From contig JAUMIR010000012.1 of NCBI GenBank assembly GCA_030847615.1, positions 3,341,501-3,405,500 on the forward strand: DNA of 64,000 bases, given 5' to 3'. Made by a program: the position numbers and the translations under genes. Each line of letters opens with the position of its first letter. Position 1 is the stretch's first letter. The stretch comes from Gambelia wislizenii. Lineage: Eukaryota; Chordata; Lepidosauria; Squamata; Crotaphytidae. The notes under the pieces were generated by a model. The model saw only the letters and a list, made by a program, of their open reading frames with translations, searched no databases and was not told the DNA's origin. Positions 30,523 through 40,310 of this stretch are shown here, piece after piece.

Positions 30523-30650
30523 CTGAAGATGCCAGCCACAGATGCAGGTGAAACGTCAGAAATAAACTCTTCCAGAACACAGCATCACAGCCTGGGAAAA
30601 AACCAAGAAAAATCTATGGATGGCAGCCGTGAAAGCCTTCAACTTCACAA
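30523..30650 (+). mobile_element. Solo Penelope-like LTR with hammerhead-like core
   Basis: Order: CTGAAGATGCCAGCC, GATGCAGGTGAAACGTCAG, AATAAACTCTTCCAGAACAC, CACAGCCTGGGAAAAAACC, AGAAAAATCTATGGATGG, and GTGAAAGCCTTCAACTTCAC. CTGAAGA and GAAAC fit the conserved CUGANGA and GAAA boxes of hammerhead ribozymes, joined by a GCC/GGC-type stem II. Hammerheads in Penelope-like element ends are known; assignment of this repeat to that class is my inference. Confidence 0.55.
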
Positions 30651-30652
30651 CA

Positions 30653-30682
30653 CTAATACTAATACTAATACTAATACTAATA
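30653..30682 (+). repeat. CTAATA hexanucleotide microsatellite
   Basis: Five CTAATA-type units directly after the repeat end. Confidence 0.9.
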
Positions 30683-30684
30683 AT

Positions 30685-31355
30685 GGCCACCATTTTAAAA
30701 TTAGAAATACAATTTTCCCCTCCAGAAAATGTTGACTTGTGCACAAAGTACAATGGCTCCTGTACAAAAATATGGTCCCCTCCCCCCAACAAATGAAAAT
30801 TTTCAAACTAGTCTTGAAATCCCAAAAGAAAAGTGTCAAAAGATGCACATACACACAAAAAAAGTCTCACAATCTTCTCTAACCGGGAGAAAACCTGTGA
30901 ATTTTTCCCATTCTCTGGTGTGAGTCTGAAATAAGCAGATTTACATCCCCGGAGAAGAGCCAGCAATGCTGTGAGCTATGTGAGAAGTGAGCTTTGTGCG
31001 TTGCTTCGGGCAGGGTGGGCACTCTTTGAAGCGGGTGGTCCGAGGCCACTGCTTTCTAGTCTTACCTGTACAGTTCAGCGCCAGACCAATACCTCCAGGT
31101 TTCTGTGCAGAATTTAAGCAACTGACACTGGCAGAGGCCTGGAAAAGCTTGTGGAGGGAAATTAATTTCCCCCCCTAAATGTCCTGTTGGGATGTGCTGA
31201 CTTCACCTCTGGGGCTGCCAGCGTGGTTACAGGTTTGCTAAGCCTATTTTTAGCACACCATTTTTTGCCACATGCCGCTCCTCTGTTGTGAGACAGGAAG
31301 TGCTCAGGAGGTTGCTCAAAAACAGAGGCGGTTTGGCTCTTCCACCCAAACCCAA
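30685..31355. other. No recognised feature
   Basis: 30700-30915 is AT-rich and vaguely like family H. 30920-31350 looks unique. No exon is supported. Confidence 0.3.
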
Positions 31356-31356
31356 G

Positions 31357-31510
31357 GTGAAGTCGAAGGCTTTTATGGCCGGCATCCATAGATTTTCCTT
31401 GGTTTTTTTCCAGGCTGTGAGGCCGTGTTCTGGAAGAGTTCATTTCTGATGTTTCGCCTGCATCTGTGGCTGGCATCTTCAAGATGCCAGCCACAGATGC
31501 AGGCGAAACA
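31357..31510. mobile_element. Possible Penelope-like LTR, head-to-head inverted, asymmetric
   Basis: The left unit 31357-31479 is a full minus-strand copy (GTGAAGTCGAAGGCTTTTATG at one end, GCCTGCATCTGTGGCTGGCA at the other). It is joined through a single C at 31480 to a short plus-strand copy 31481-31510 (AAGATGCCAGCCACAGATGC, then AGGCGAAACA). The two heads make a near-perfect 30-bp palindrome. Confidence 0.7.
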
Positions 31511-31522
31511 TAAGATGGTAGG

Positions 31523-31593
31523 TGCTGTTTTGTATCCCATGGATAATTGAATCAGTGGATAAAGAATCAGTGGATATGGAGAACCTACTGTAT
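31523..31593 (+). mobile_element. Tigger-like MITE right-end fragment
   Basis: TTTTGTATCCCATGGATAATTGAATC followed by AGTGGATATGGAGAACCTACTG/TA matches the right end of the 62.86 kb element. Confidence 0.55.
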
Positions 31594-31685
31594 TTTTGTT
31601 GTTGTTGTTAAAGCAAAAGATCACCTTTATGCACCTTGGGATATATATATTTTTAAAAATACTGTCTGGCAGTGGCAAACTGAGG

Positions 31686-31888
31686 TGAGTAAAAATGCGA
31701 GTAATTTACTCACGGCCGCCATCTTGATTCGCAAGCATGCCCGTTTGCACTGCAAACACGGATAGTTTTGCATGCTTGCAATCTGCCAAAAACCCTGTTA
31801 AGACAAATAGCAGCTGTTTGCAAATTGCCATTACTGCGGAGAAATCCACACATATATATTTTTGCCTCATATAGACAAGCCCCAGTTC
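31686..31888 (-). mobile_element. Family I element, inverted
   Basis: On the minus strand it starts GGGGCTTGTCTATATGAGGC and continues ATGTGTGGATTTCTCC, TTTGTCTTAACAGGG, GGGCATGCTTGCGAATCAAGATGG, and GAGTAAATTACTCGC. Pairs with 29.64 kb. Confidence 0.6.
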
Positions 31889-31964
31889 CATGTGTGTGCA
31901 TAGACATCTGTCTTGTTAAACAGCCCTGGAACTAGAATTGAACTCTTTCTCTCCCTCTCCCTCT

Positions 31965-32345
31965 TCTGAAGCTGCTATTTGCATTTCAAGGGATGCCTCA
32001 ATTAGTGCCAACAAGACCATTCCTTGAGATGCAAATAGCAGCTTGGGGAGACACTTTTTTGGTTAAAAAAACAACAATACCTAGGGTCCTGTCAGGGAGA
32101 GACAGAGTTAAATTCTCCCTTTCTGTCCCACCCACCCCCAAGGTCCAAGAGTGCTCAAATTTCCCTGTGGCTGCTATTTACATAACAAAGCCCTGGCACG
32201 TTAATTGCATTTTCATAATTAACATCATGTCAGATTTGGCCTCTAGACTTAACATCTGCACAGCTCTGGTCAACCTCTCGCAGAAAGGGATGCTGGAGAG
32301 CTCATAAACATGCTGAAATCATTAGGAAGGCGGTGGATCCTTCCC
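31965..32345. promoter_or_regulatory. Candidate enhancer-like noncoding element with octamer palindrome
   Basis: A 25-bp arm at 31969-31993 (AAGCTGCTATTTGCAT then TTCAAGGGA) is inverted at 32020-32044 with two mismatches and a 26-bp loop. Each arm contains ATTTGCAT, the POU octamer. A third, diverged copy, GGCTGCTATTTACAT, is at 32169-32183. GTTAATT and AATTAAC (32200, 32217) form a further small palindrome. No repeat copies are seen elsewhere. A regulatory role is inferred from these words and the repeat-free context. Confidence 0.4.
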
Positions 32346-32690
32346 TACACGGAAAGCCTAACCCCTGGGGGGTGGTTTGCATTCAGAAAAAAAGAAACAG
32401 AAAAGAGGAGAAATAAGTTAGCGGGAGATATGATAAACAGCCTATCCAATGATGAATGCCACCATCCTCTTCACCCAAAGTGATGGGCATTTTATTTGCT
32501 TACAGGCGGACACTGATTCAGCATGACTGCAGTTATTAATGACAATCATCTTTCCCCAACTGGACCCTGGCGATGCCCCCTCTATCCCTCTTAAATTGAG
32601 ATGGTCACGTCCTCCCCAATCCATACCATCCAGTGTCATCCTGGAAATCCATGTTCTAGAAACAAAGTGGGTGATGTATGCCCGGTTGGC
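32345..32690. other. Repeat-poor sequence, no recognised feature
   Basis: Continues the unique block. An AAAAAAAGAAACAG run near 32390. Confidence 0.3.
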
Positions 32691-33330
32691 GTGAGCATCG
32701 TTTATATATTTTGATTGCACCTTATCAGTCCTTTGTGACTAACCTTGACTAAGAGATGCCTTGAAATAGGCATTGTCAGTCTACCCGACCAATGGTAATT
32801 TTGTTTAATCGGCTCTCATCTGCAAACAGAGCTGCAGGCGCGGATCTCTAGATTCCGTTCCGAATGGTCCAAACAGGGTGCATCCATAATAACAGTCATA
32901 ATTCTAATAAAAGGATGGCGCGTCAAAAAGCCATCAGCGTCGGTGGGTGAGGAAATCCTTTTTCTGTAGTCTTGTAGCAGCAGGGCGGTTTCACTCACTG
33001 GGGGCGGAGGGAGAAGAAGCGAGGGGGGGGAATGAACGACTGCTGAGCGTCCCCGCTGTGGCTGTGCCCTCGCTTGAGTTATGAGATCATTTGCCAACCT
33101 GTAGAATCCATAAATCCACTCTCCTGCTTGGCCCATTACGCGGTGCTCCGATGGTGCTCCGATTGTGTCACGCTTGCTCTCGGGCTTCCATCCCTCGCAC
33201 GTTTCGAGCAAATCGCTGAGGCCGAAATTTTCAATTAAGGAAGAGAAATAATTACCAGCAAGGCTCCAAGTTTTCAGGACAGGAAAAGCAGGGAAACCGA
33301 GGCCTTCTGGATGAGCTCCCAAAGAAGTGG
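32690..33330. other. Repeat-free block with a 168-codon minus-strand frame
   Basis: No dispersed repeat. CpGs are retained (GCGGATC, GGCGCGTC, TTACGCGGTGC, CGCACGTTTCGAGC), unlike most of the window. Homeobox-type words lie near 33230-33260 (TTTTCAATTAAGG, AAATAATTACC). Minus strand 32816-33322 is open for 168 codons, but the product has no domain I recognise and no splice sites are evident. Conserved noncoding DNA is my preferred reading. Confidence 0.35.
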
Positions 33331-33605
33331 CAGAAACATCTCCGGTTCTGGGGTCAAACTGCAGTATTTCTGCCGTGTAGAAAGGCCTTCACTTTAAATA
33401 CCCTTGCTAGATAAGCTGTGGTACTTTCTACTAAAAATAACCTTCACTGTATTTTTAAAAAGCATCAGTTTTAACTGATTATTCCACTATAGTCAATAAT
33501 ACAATAAAACAATAATATTCAATAATTTTGAAAATCCACCTGGGCAGACATTTTAGCTCTGAAAAAGAGGACATGTCGCAGAGAAGGAGGATGTATGGTG
33601 ACCCT
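33330..33605. other. No recognised feature
   Basis: AT-rich sequence between the unique block and a SINE. Confidence 0.3.
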
Positions 33606-33607
33606 TT

Positions 33608-33812
33608 GTTGTGGTGGTGTGCTTTCAAGTCATTCCTGACCCACGGCAACCCAAAGGTGAACCTATCATGGGATTTTCTTGGCAGGAGGAGGTTTGCCAT
33701 GGTCATCCTCTGAGGCTGAGAGAGTGTGACTTGCCCAAGGTCACCCAGTGAGTTTCCATAACTGAGTGGGGATTTGAACCCTGGTCTCTAGAGTCATAGT
33801 GCTACAATGGGT
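33608..33812 (-). mobile_element. Sauria SINE
   Basis: Minus-strand order: GGGTTCAAATCCCCAC (B box), GAAACTCACTGGGTGACC, CTCTCAGCCTCAGAGGATG, CAAACCTCC.., CCAAGAAAATCCC, and tail GGTTGCCGTGGGTCAGGAATGACTTGAAAGCACACCACCA. Confidence 0.85.
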
Positions 33813-33814
33813 CT

Positions 33815-34955
33815 CGATATGGTAACCCTAGTCAAACTAAAGTGTCAGGAGGGTCAGATTCGGCCCTTGGGACTTTGAGTTAAAAGGCTCTTCTAGACAG
33901 AGGGCTCTTGCCATAACAGTCACTAGCTACCAGTTTCCCTCCTTAATGCTCTTTTTCTTTCTGGTGAGGGGGATAAAACATTGACAAAGCAGCAGAAAAA
34001 CACAGGCAGGTTATCAATGGGAGGCTAGCTTGGACCCCATTTGGTTCTGCATTGGAGAAAGAGAGTTGGCAGGATAAAATCTTGGGTTATCCAGAAGTAC
34101 GACTGCTGAAAGCTATCCCTAAAAAGGGATTATTTCAGCTCCATGAAAAAACAAGGAGCCTTTTTTGGGGGGAAACTGTGCCAAGCCAGTTCTTCAACTG
34201 GATTTCCCATCTCCATCAAGATGGGACTTAAAACCAACCATAGCCCCACAGCCCAGACTCCCAGGGTTGCTCCAGACAGCCTCTCCCCTTCACCCCTGCA
34301 GCTAAACCTCAGGCGGCTCCTCCTTTCCTTCCCACAGCCCCCTTGCATCCAAATGATAATTTATGACCCCCTGACCCACTCCTCCTTCTAAATCAAACCG
34401 ATCAATAGAGGAACCAGACAATCCTTTTAAGAGCGCAGGCTCATCTGTTCCATTTTCCAGCTAATGATCTCCCTGGTCTTCTGAGCAGCCACTATCTAGG
34501 CTCAGATTGCTGGAGGGAGGAAGGATGGAGGGAGGGGAAGATGGGAACAGAGGGAAGGAAGGGAGCCTCCTCCAGGCTGTAGAGGAACGCATGCCTCTCC
34601 AGACACACACCCTTGCTGAGCAGGGGCTGCAGAGAATTGCCAACCAACCATGTGGGAAAAGAACCCAACAGCTCTGTGCTGTTCTGAATGGGCCCCACCA
34701 GTGCTATCTCTGATGCCAACTGGCAGGTCTCCTTTTCCTAGAGGACCCTTGCTCTTCCCCTCCTAATCAATCTTGCAGTCCTGCCTAATACCCAATGCCC
34801 GCCTGCCTCACATCTCTCTCTTCCAAGCTTCCAAGCTCTGTCTTCCAAGCATTTTCCTGGGCTTCCCTTTCCATGCTTCCTGCAAAGACCAAGTTTGCTC
34901 CACCATCTTTTTCTTGGAAACCAAAAATAATCTCTCTCACTCTCACTCTCTCTGG
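33815..34955. other. Repeat-poor DNA; possible noncoding segment at 34.38-34.50 kb
   Basis: No dispersed copies. 34390-34490 contains AAATCAAACCGATCAATAGAGG and CCAGCTAATGATCTCCC. 34500-34560 is AGG-rich. Frames on both strands overlap. Confidence 0.3.
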
Positions 34956-34956
34956 G

Positions 34957-35352
34957 CCTGTCTAAATGATGAAACTAATAATCCTCTTAGAATTCACTTA
35001 GAATCTACCTGTCCTAATGGAATCCTACATAATTCTGCTATATTCAGAAGGAGGGGGTCCAAACCCCGAGGAAACAGCCCTCGGAGCTTTCCCCAATTTT
35101 TTTTCTCAAACTCCATGGAGAATGTGCATTAGCGATCATTATGACAGGTAATCACATTTATTTGCATACCTCAGAAAAGCAGAAGTAGAAAGCTGATTGG
35201 TCAGACGGGAATAGAGGGCGGGGCTTGCTTACAAGGCACGCTCCCTGGAACTGCCATCTTGGATTTTCGCTTTCATGAAGAAGCCACCCAGGGAATGCAA
35301 ACACAAATAAAAGAGTTCTAGGAGTGAAGGGTTTTTGAGGTCTTACTCTCGG
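34957..35352 (+). mobile_element. Family G element, best copy
   Basis: Starts GGGCCTGTCTAAATGATG, then TATTCAGAAGGAGGGGGTCC, AAACTCCATGGAGAATGTGC, AAGCTGATTGGTCAGACGGG, CTTGCTTACAAGGCACGC and CCATCTTGGATTTTCG. Ends with a motif (GTGAAGGGTTTTTGAGGTC..AATGCTAGAAATTTGG) also found at 61.39-61.44 kb, so families C and G share a 3' part. No open frame. Confidence 0.55.
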
Positions 35353-35374
35353 CAATGCTAGAAATTTGGAGACT

Positions 35375-35655
35375 ATTTTTTATTCTATTTATTTATTTAT
35401 TTATACCCCGCTCTTCAGCCACAAGGCTATCAGAGCAGCTTACAAATTGTTTTAAGCAATAGCAATTTACACATCTACACTGCATTAAGCAGTTTCCAAT
35501 GTGTGTTAGCTAATTGCTTCCACAAGCCAGGTACTCATTTTACCGACCTACAAAAGGATGGAAGGTTGAGTGAACCTTGGAGCCCACTGGAATAAAACTT
35601 ACAATGTGGTGACTTGCAGTACTGGCATTTAACCACTGTGCCACCAGGACTACAG
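35375..35655 (+). mobile_element. Unclassified repeat, family J
   Basis: (TTTA)n, then ATACCCCGCTCTTCAGCCACAAGG, CATCTACACTGCATTAAGCA, TTCCAATGTGTGTTAGCTAATTG, AAAGGATGGAAGG, GAACCTTGGAGC, ACTGGCATTTAACCACTGTGCC. 55.88-56.14 kb matches over its whole length. The start resembles an inverted LINE/SINE tail. Confidence 0.7.
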
Positions 35656-37733
35656 GAAATTTTCATGGGGGGGGGGTAGAGTTCTTTTTCAGAAGGGAAG
35701 TCCCCCTTCTGTAGCTATACCTCCACCTATCTGGTGCATTTCAGCCTAAGCTCTCTTGGACTCCAGATAATTTTTCATATGAATGGGAGCATTCCTGGAA
35801 TAAACCATTGCTCTATTGTCTCCCCACCCCCGAACTTTTACTGTCTAGAAAATGGGGGAGAGGGTGATGAATATTGTTTTTCGGCAACCTTGTTTGATTC
35901 TGTCATTTCTGTCTCTCTAAACATTCTAACCTGGCTGCAATCATGCATGTCCTAATCACCGCCAGGTTGGACTACTATAAAATGCTCAGCCTGGGGCTGC
36001 CCTTGGAGACAGTGCCATGCAGAAACGTCTACTGGGCTAGAATGCTGCTGACGGGTTGTTGTCAAGAGCTAGTAGTACCTGGCTGACCGATATGGGGAAC
36101 CGAATAGGTCCAGTGGGACCCCTGAGCCCAAATCCTGTTGGTTCCTTGAGCTGACAGAAGAAGTCCATTGTCACATCTCTGAGGAGGCAGACCCCACCTC
36201 TTCATAAAGTCCCTGTGAACCTGTAGTATCTGCTATGGGCAACCAGAAAATCTTGCAGAGCAGAGTTTTGACTGGTGCAGAGGGATGGAGTGGGATGAAG
36301 CAGAGTCTGGCTGTGAGCATGAAGGGATAAAAGACCTGAGGGAAACCTCTTCCTCCCAGATCCATTGATGGCTTTCTCCTATCAGCATCCTGTTGGATCA
36401 TAGCTTCAGTCCAGCCACACACTTAATTTTTTTAAAGCATCTTCCATCTGATCAACTGACAACCCTAAATGGATCCTGCAAGAAAAGGGAAGTTGCACAG
36501 GGAGCAATCTATAACTGGATACCTTCACTTTCAGAGCCAAAAGCATTGGCATTCCACATTCTCATGGGCCAATATCTGGTGCTTGAAAAGTCGGTTTTCT
36601 CCTGGGAACTATTTTATGCTTGTTTGTCACTTTCTTGAAAGGTTATGGGAATATCTACATTCCTTCCATATGTCAGCTAAAAGAGCTTGTGAAATGCAAA
36701 GGAAAATGGCCGTGGGTTTGGGTAGAGAGTACATAAATTGTATTGGAACAAAGGAGGAAAATATATATCTGTGTATATTTGGCACATCTGGGCTCCCATC
36801 TGCTTTTCTTGCATCAGGTTTACCGAAAAAGCAGTGCAATCCACAAACCTTTAGCTATCCTATGTTTCTCAAAAGCATTTTTCTCCATCTTGAATTTGGA
36901 GCCATGCTGCATAGCTCTGTGACTCCAAATTCATATAAAAACAGGGAATTGTATTAAATGTTCTTGTTTATAATCCAGGGGTTCAACCATACACAGATAG
37001 TGTCTGCCAGCTGCAGTGACAATAGAGGGATGCAGTCCATGCTGGTATCTCTCAAGTTTTAATTTTCTTCCATTTTAATCTGGGTTCCTCTTGAAATTTG
37101 AGAATAATTCTATCCCACAAAAAAGTTTGCATGAAAATTTATTCATGTCCATTTCTCCTAACCCATGCCGTTTCATATACATTTTGACAAACATAAAGCC
37201 TTTCCAAGAAATTTTCATAACAAAATGCATTTTAAGAATATTATTTTCAACAATGCATGCCTTTATGAGTTCACTTTCCTCTCGTGTAAGCATTGGCATG
37301 GACATTTTGGAACTGGAAAACACAGTTGCAAAATTCAGAGCAGTGAGAATTTTCATGGGTAACGGAGTTTCAGTTTGCACATTGGTCTGAAACTGGGGAA
37401 ATGACACAATTTTGCATTAAAATGTGAACCAAATAAATTGATTTCCCATCACCTCTGAATGGTAGAGACTGAATCATTAATTACAGTATATGGGGTCTCA
37501 AAGAACCCATGTGCCTATTTCATGAACTTTATTCATTCAACACGGAAGGGTCAATGAAAGCACCACACCAGAAGCAGTTCATAGAAACTGGTCTTGGCTG
37601 CTACATCCAAGATCAAGTGCCTATTATGGTTCTAGGTTTTTACTTTGCTGGGGTCATTTATGATTCTAATATCTTAGACGTTTAGTATCCCCCTCCGCCA
37701 TCTCATTTAATCAGAATCTCTTTAGCCAATGAA
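35656..37733. other. Long stretch without recognised feature
   Basis: G-run at 35666. 35940-36420 and 36430-37450 look unique and AT-balanced. A 162-codon plus frame (36469-36957) and a 110-codon minus frame (37075-37407, with a plus frame opposite) show no domains. 37090-37400 is rich in CATTTT/AAAATTT words, as in decayed transposon DNA. Confidence 0.3.
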
Positions 37734-37734
37734 T

Positions 37735-37858
37735 GTCAGGTGCTGTAGGATATATTTCAGAGGAAGGAAATAGCAAAACTACCTCTGAATATTCTTTAAC
37801 CTCTAAAATTCATGGGGTCACCATAAGTCAACAGGCAACTTAAGGCACACAATCACAT
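37735..37858 (+). mobile_element. 5S-derived SINE, 3' half
   Basis: GTGCTGTAGGATATATTTCAGAGGAAGGAA, CAAAACTACCTCTGA and CATGGGGTCACCATAAGTCAACAGG, the RTE-like tail of the 5S SINE class. Confidence 0.7.
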
Positions 37859-37896
37859 TTAACCACAGCATCTTTCGAACCACGTTGATGTCTTTT

Positions 37897-38113
37897 GTTA
37901 TTGTGGCGTGCCTTCAAGTCGTTTCCAATTTATAGCAACCCAAAGGTGAACTGATCACTGGATTTTCTTGGTGAGATTTGTTCAGAGAGGGGTTTGCCGT
38001 GGCTGAGGCTGAGAGAGTGTGACTGGCCCAAGATCACCCAGGCAGTTTCCATGAGCAAGCAGGGATTCGAACCCTGGATTCCAGAGTCCAAGGCTCAAAC
38101 CACTCTAGCACAA
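37897..38113 (-). mobile_element. Sauria SINE
   Basis: Minus-strand head with AGGGTTCGAATCCCTGC (intact B box), body CTCAGCCTCAGCCACGG.., tail GGTTGCTATAAATTGGAAACGACTTGAAGGCACGCCACAA. Confidence 0.85.
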
Positions 38114-38114
38114 T

Positions 38115-38635
38115 GGTTCTCAGCTATCCACTTCCCACCTCAGTAGAAGCCAGCTCTTTATATCCCTACCTCATTCGCACTGCAGAAAGCTCTCTCCCAT
38201 CTTCCGTATGCTGGCTTCATTTACTCAGTAATTGCATGTCTCCGTGTGATTTAAAGCCAGGCGGCAGATTGCTCCTTTGCTTAAATATAGAATTGTCCTA
38301 CAACAGGTTAAAAAAAACAAAAGCAAGCCCTCCGCAGCTGTGGCTGCAGCATGCATGAAATGGCAGGTCGCACACTGCACACTCTTCTGGTACTCATACA
38401 CCGGCACCGACCTCAAAGAGGATGCATTTTCTGTCTAGTCCCTGATTTAGTGGTGGAGCAGGAGTGGGCAAAGCATGGCCCTAGGGCCACAGGCAGTCCC
38501 CAGAGGTCCTTGTGTGGCCCTCTTCTCCTCCAGACTCTCTGAATTGCCCCCTTTTGCCCCCCAAAGGCATGAATTTCCTCCCACAGAAGCCTATGGGAGA
38601 GGCACATTGCCTTTCAAATAGGCTGCAGGGTCTCT
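38115..38635. other. No recognised feature
   Basis: Unique-looking; A run near 38310. Confidence 0.3.
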
Positions 38636-38639
38636 TGGG

Positions 38640-38868
38640 CTCTTATACACTGCAGAATTATAGCAGTATTATTCCACTTTAGCTGCAATGGTTCTGTCCT
38701 ATGGAATCTGGGATGGGATGTTTAGGGGAGGGGCATTTTGAATTCTCAGCCAGAGAGCTCTAGTAACTGCCCAAACTACACATCCCAGGAGTCAATGGGA
38801 TGCAGACAGGGCACTTAGGAATGGTAGTGCTGTAATTCTGTAATGTGAAAAGGCCCCTGGTACTGCTG
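38640..38868. mobile_element. Family A MITE
   Basis: TATACACTGCAGAATTATAGC with CACTTTAGCTGCAATGG is mirrored by GTAGTGCTGTAATTCTGTAATGTG. The centre has TCTCAGCCAGAGAGCTC and ACTACACATCCCAGGAG. Confidence 0.65.
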
Positions 38869-38869
38869 A

Positions 38870-39195
38870 AATACCAAACAATACCTATTTTACAAAACCA
38901 GATATAGATTTCTGTCCACCTGTTTTAGATTCTAGGTGTTTTCAATATCTTTTGGCAGACTCAGGGGTGGGGAAGACCGGTCTCAGAGGCAGAAAATTGG
39001 CCCTTGGACTGACTCCCGTTGCCCACTGGTGCCATAGAGATTATGGAGGGGGAGCCAAGCTGAGGATGGTTGAGGCTATAGCAAGAGAGGCTAACAAACA
39101 GAGATCACAGGAAGGTAAAATCCACGGTGAAATGGGAGTAGCGATTCACTTTAGTCAGAAAACAGAGACCCTCTCTGGAGTATAAGAGGCAAGAT
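38870..39195. other. No recognised feature
   Basis: Unique-looking, with a 77-codon frame of no known family. Confidence 0.3.
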
Positions 39196-39199
39196 TGCA

Positions 39200-39730
39200 A
39201 GCTAGCTTTGCCGCAATGTATTGAGTTATTAATATTTCACTCTAACAGTGTAATTCACAATCAAAGTGATATCAGTAAGTAATATGCATTCAGAAAATGA
39301 AGAAACAGAGAGAGGAAAAGAGGAGGCAGAGATATATATAACTAAAACACAGTAGGGCTCTGACTCCCAAATCCTAACCGTAATGAAAAGATATATATAT
39401 ATATATCAATCACATCCACCATTACAGATCCAACTAAATAGTCCTACTAATTGCTAATAACCATAACCTCAGATTATGGCATCGTTAGATTTCTTATTGC
39501 TCAAACACCCCATAAACGGTTTCCAGTCTTTCAAAACGTCTTCAGTTGGCTTATCCTTTAGAACCCATGTTAATTTGGCCACTTGGGCCCACTGAGCAAC
39601 CTTAACAATCCATTCTTCCATGATTGGTGCTTCAGTCCACTTCCAGGAAGCTAGGTTGGCTGAATTTCTCATTCTACTGACTGCAAGTTTGTTTTGGCCT
39701 GCACTTACATCCATTTAAAACTGTGGCAAG
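39200..39730 (-). pseudogene. L1-like LINE ORF2 C-terminus and 3' UTR
   Basis: The minus strand 39714-39469 encodes 81 residues including SANLASWKWTEAPIMEEWIV and LKDKPTEDVLKDWKPFMGCL. This resembles the L1 ORF2 C-terminal pattern (..W..P....W...L.....KL.....D.....F...W.PF). The AT-rich 39200-39465 segment, with (TA)n at 39394-39408, would be its 3' UTR. 5' truncated. Clade assignment by eye only. Confidence 0.6.
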
Positions 39731-39744
39731 ATCTGTCCCCCAAC

Positions 39745-39872
39745 TACTACTACTAGTAATAATAATATACTTGTTATTTATTATATTATTATTTATTATA
39801 TTTATTAATTTATTTAGTTCCTGACTTTTCCCTGGTTTGGTACTCAAGATGGCTTACTACAGTTAAAAGAGA
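39745..39872 (-). mobile_element. L2-like LINE tail fragment
   Basis: (CTA)n and (TTAT)n, then TTTATTTAGTTCCTGACTTTTCCCTGG and CAAGATGGCTTACTACAGTT, as at 62.80 kb. Confidence 0.5.
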
Positions 39873-39952
39873 CTTTAGGGTGTGTTCTGCACACAAATCA
39901 GGCTTGTTGCTCCCCCATTACCAGCATATAGCCATAAGTTATCAGGTGACGA

Positions 39953-39976
39953 ATACACACACACACACACACACAA
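39953..39976 (+). repeat. AC microsatellite
   Basis: About 11 AC units. Confidence 0.85.
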
Positions 39977-39979
39977 CAT

Positions 39980-40158
39980 ATTGAAGAAGAACCTTTCCCA
40001 AGCCCAGAAGGACTGCCAAGGAATCCCAGATGCTGTCGGCTCTATTTCATGAGAAAGAACTGGCAAAACCACCTCTGAGGATTCCTTGCCTAAGGAAACC
40101 CAATGAAATTCATGGGATCACCATAAGTCGACAAATGACTTGAAGGCACATACACAAT
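39980..40158 (+). mobile_element. Composite 5S-SINE, copy 1 (5' truncated)
   Basis: Starts inside the palindrome part (AAGAAGAACCTTTCCCAAGCCC), then AGAAGGACTGCCAAGGAATC, GATGCTGTCGGCTCTATTTC, ACTGGCAAAACCACCTCTGAGG, and tail CACCATAAGTCGACAAATGACTTGAAGGCACAT. Shares its internal junction with the copies at 40.2 and 62.3 kb. Confidence 0.65.
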
Positions 40159-40164
40159 GTAGTA

Positions 40165-40310
40165 CAGGAGCTAAATGCCCTAAAGGCACCAGATCCCACC
40201 TGAACTTCCAGAGCATGGGAAAAAGTGCCTTTTTGGACTGTCACTCCCAGAATCCCCCATGACTATGCTTTCCCAAGCCCAGAAGGACTGCCAAAGAATC
40301 CCAGGTGTTG
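40165..40310 (+). mobile_element. Composite 5S-SINE, copy 2, first part
   Basis: CCTAAAGGCACCAGATCCCACCTGAACTTCC (5S head remnant), then GCATGGGAAAAAGTGCCTTTTTGG with CACTCCCAGAATCC (palindrome arm), then CTTTCCCAAGCCCAGAAGG. Interrupted at 40311 by the inverted element. Resumes at 40540. Confidence 0.65.

Noticed and set aside
36469..36957. 162-codon plus-strand frame
   Set aside because: No domain, no splice context, and an opposite-strand frame over the same bases. Kept only as unassigned DNA.
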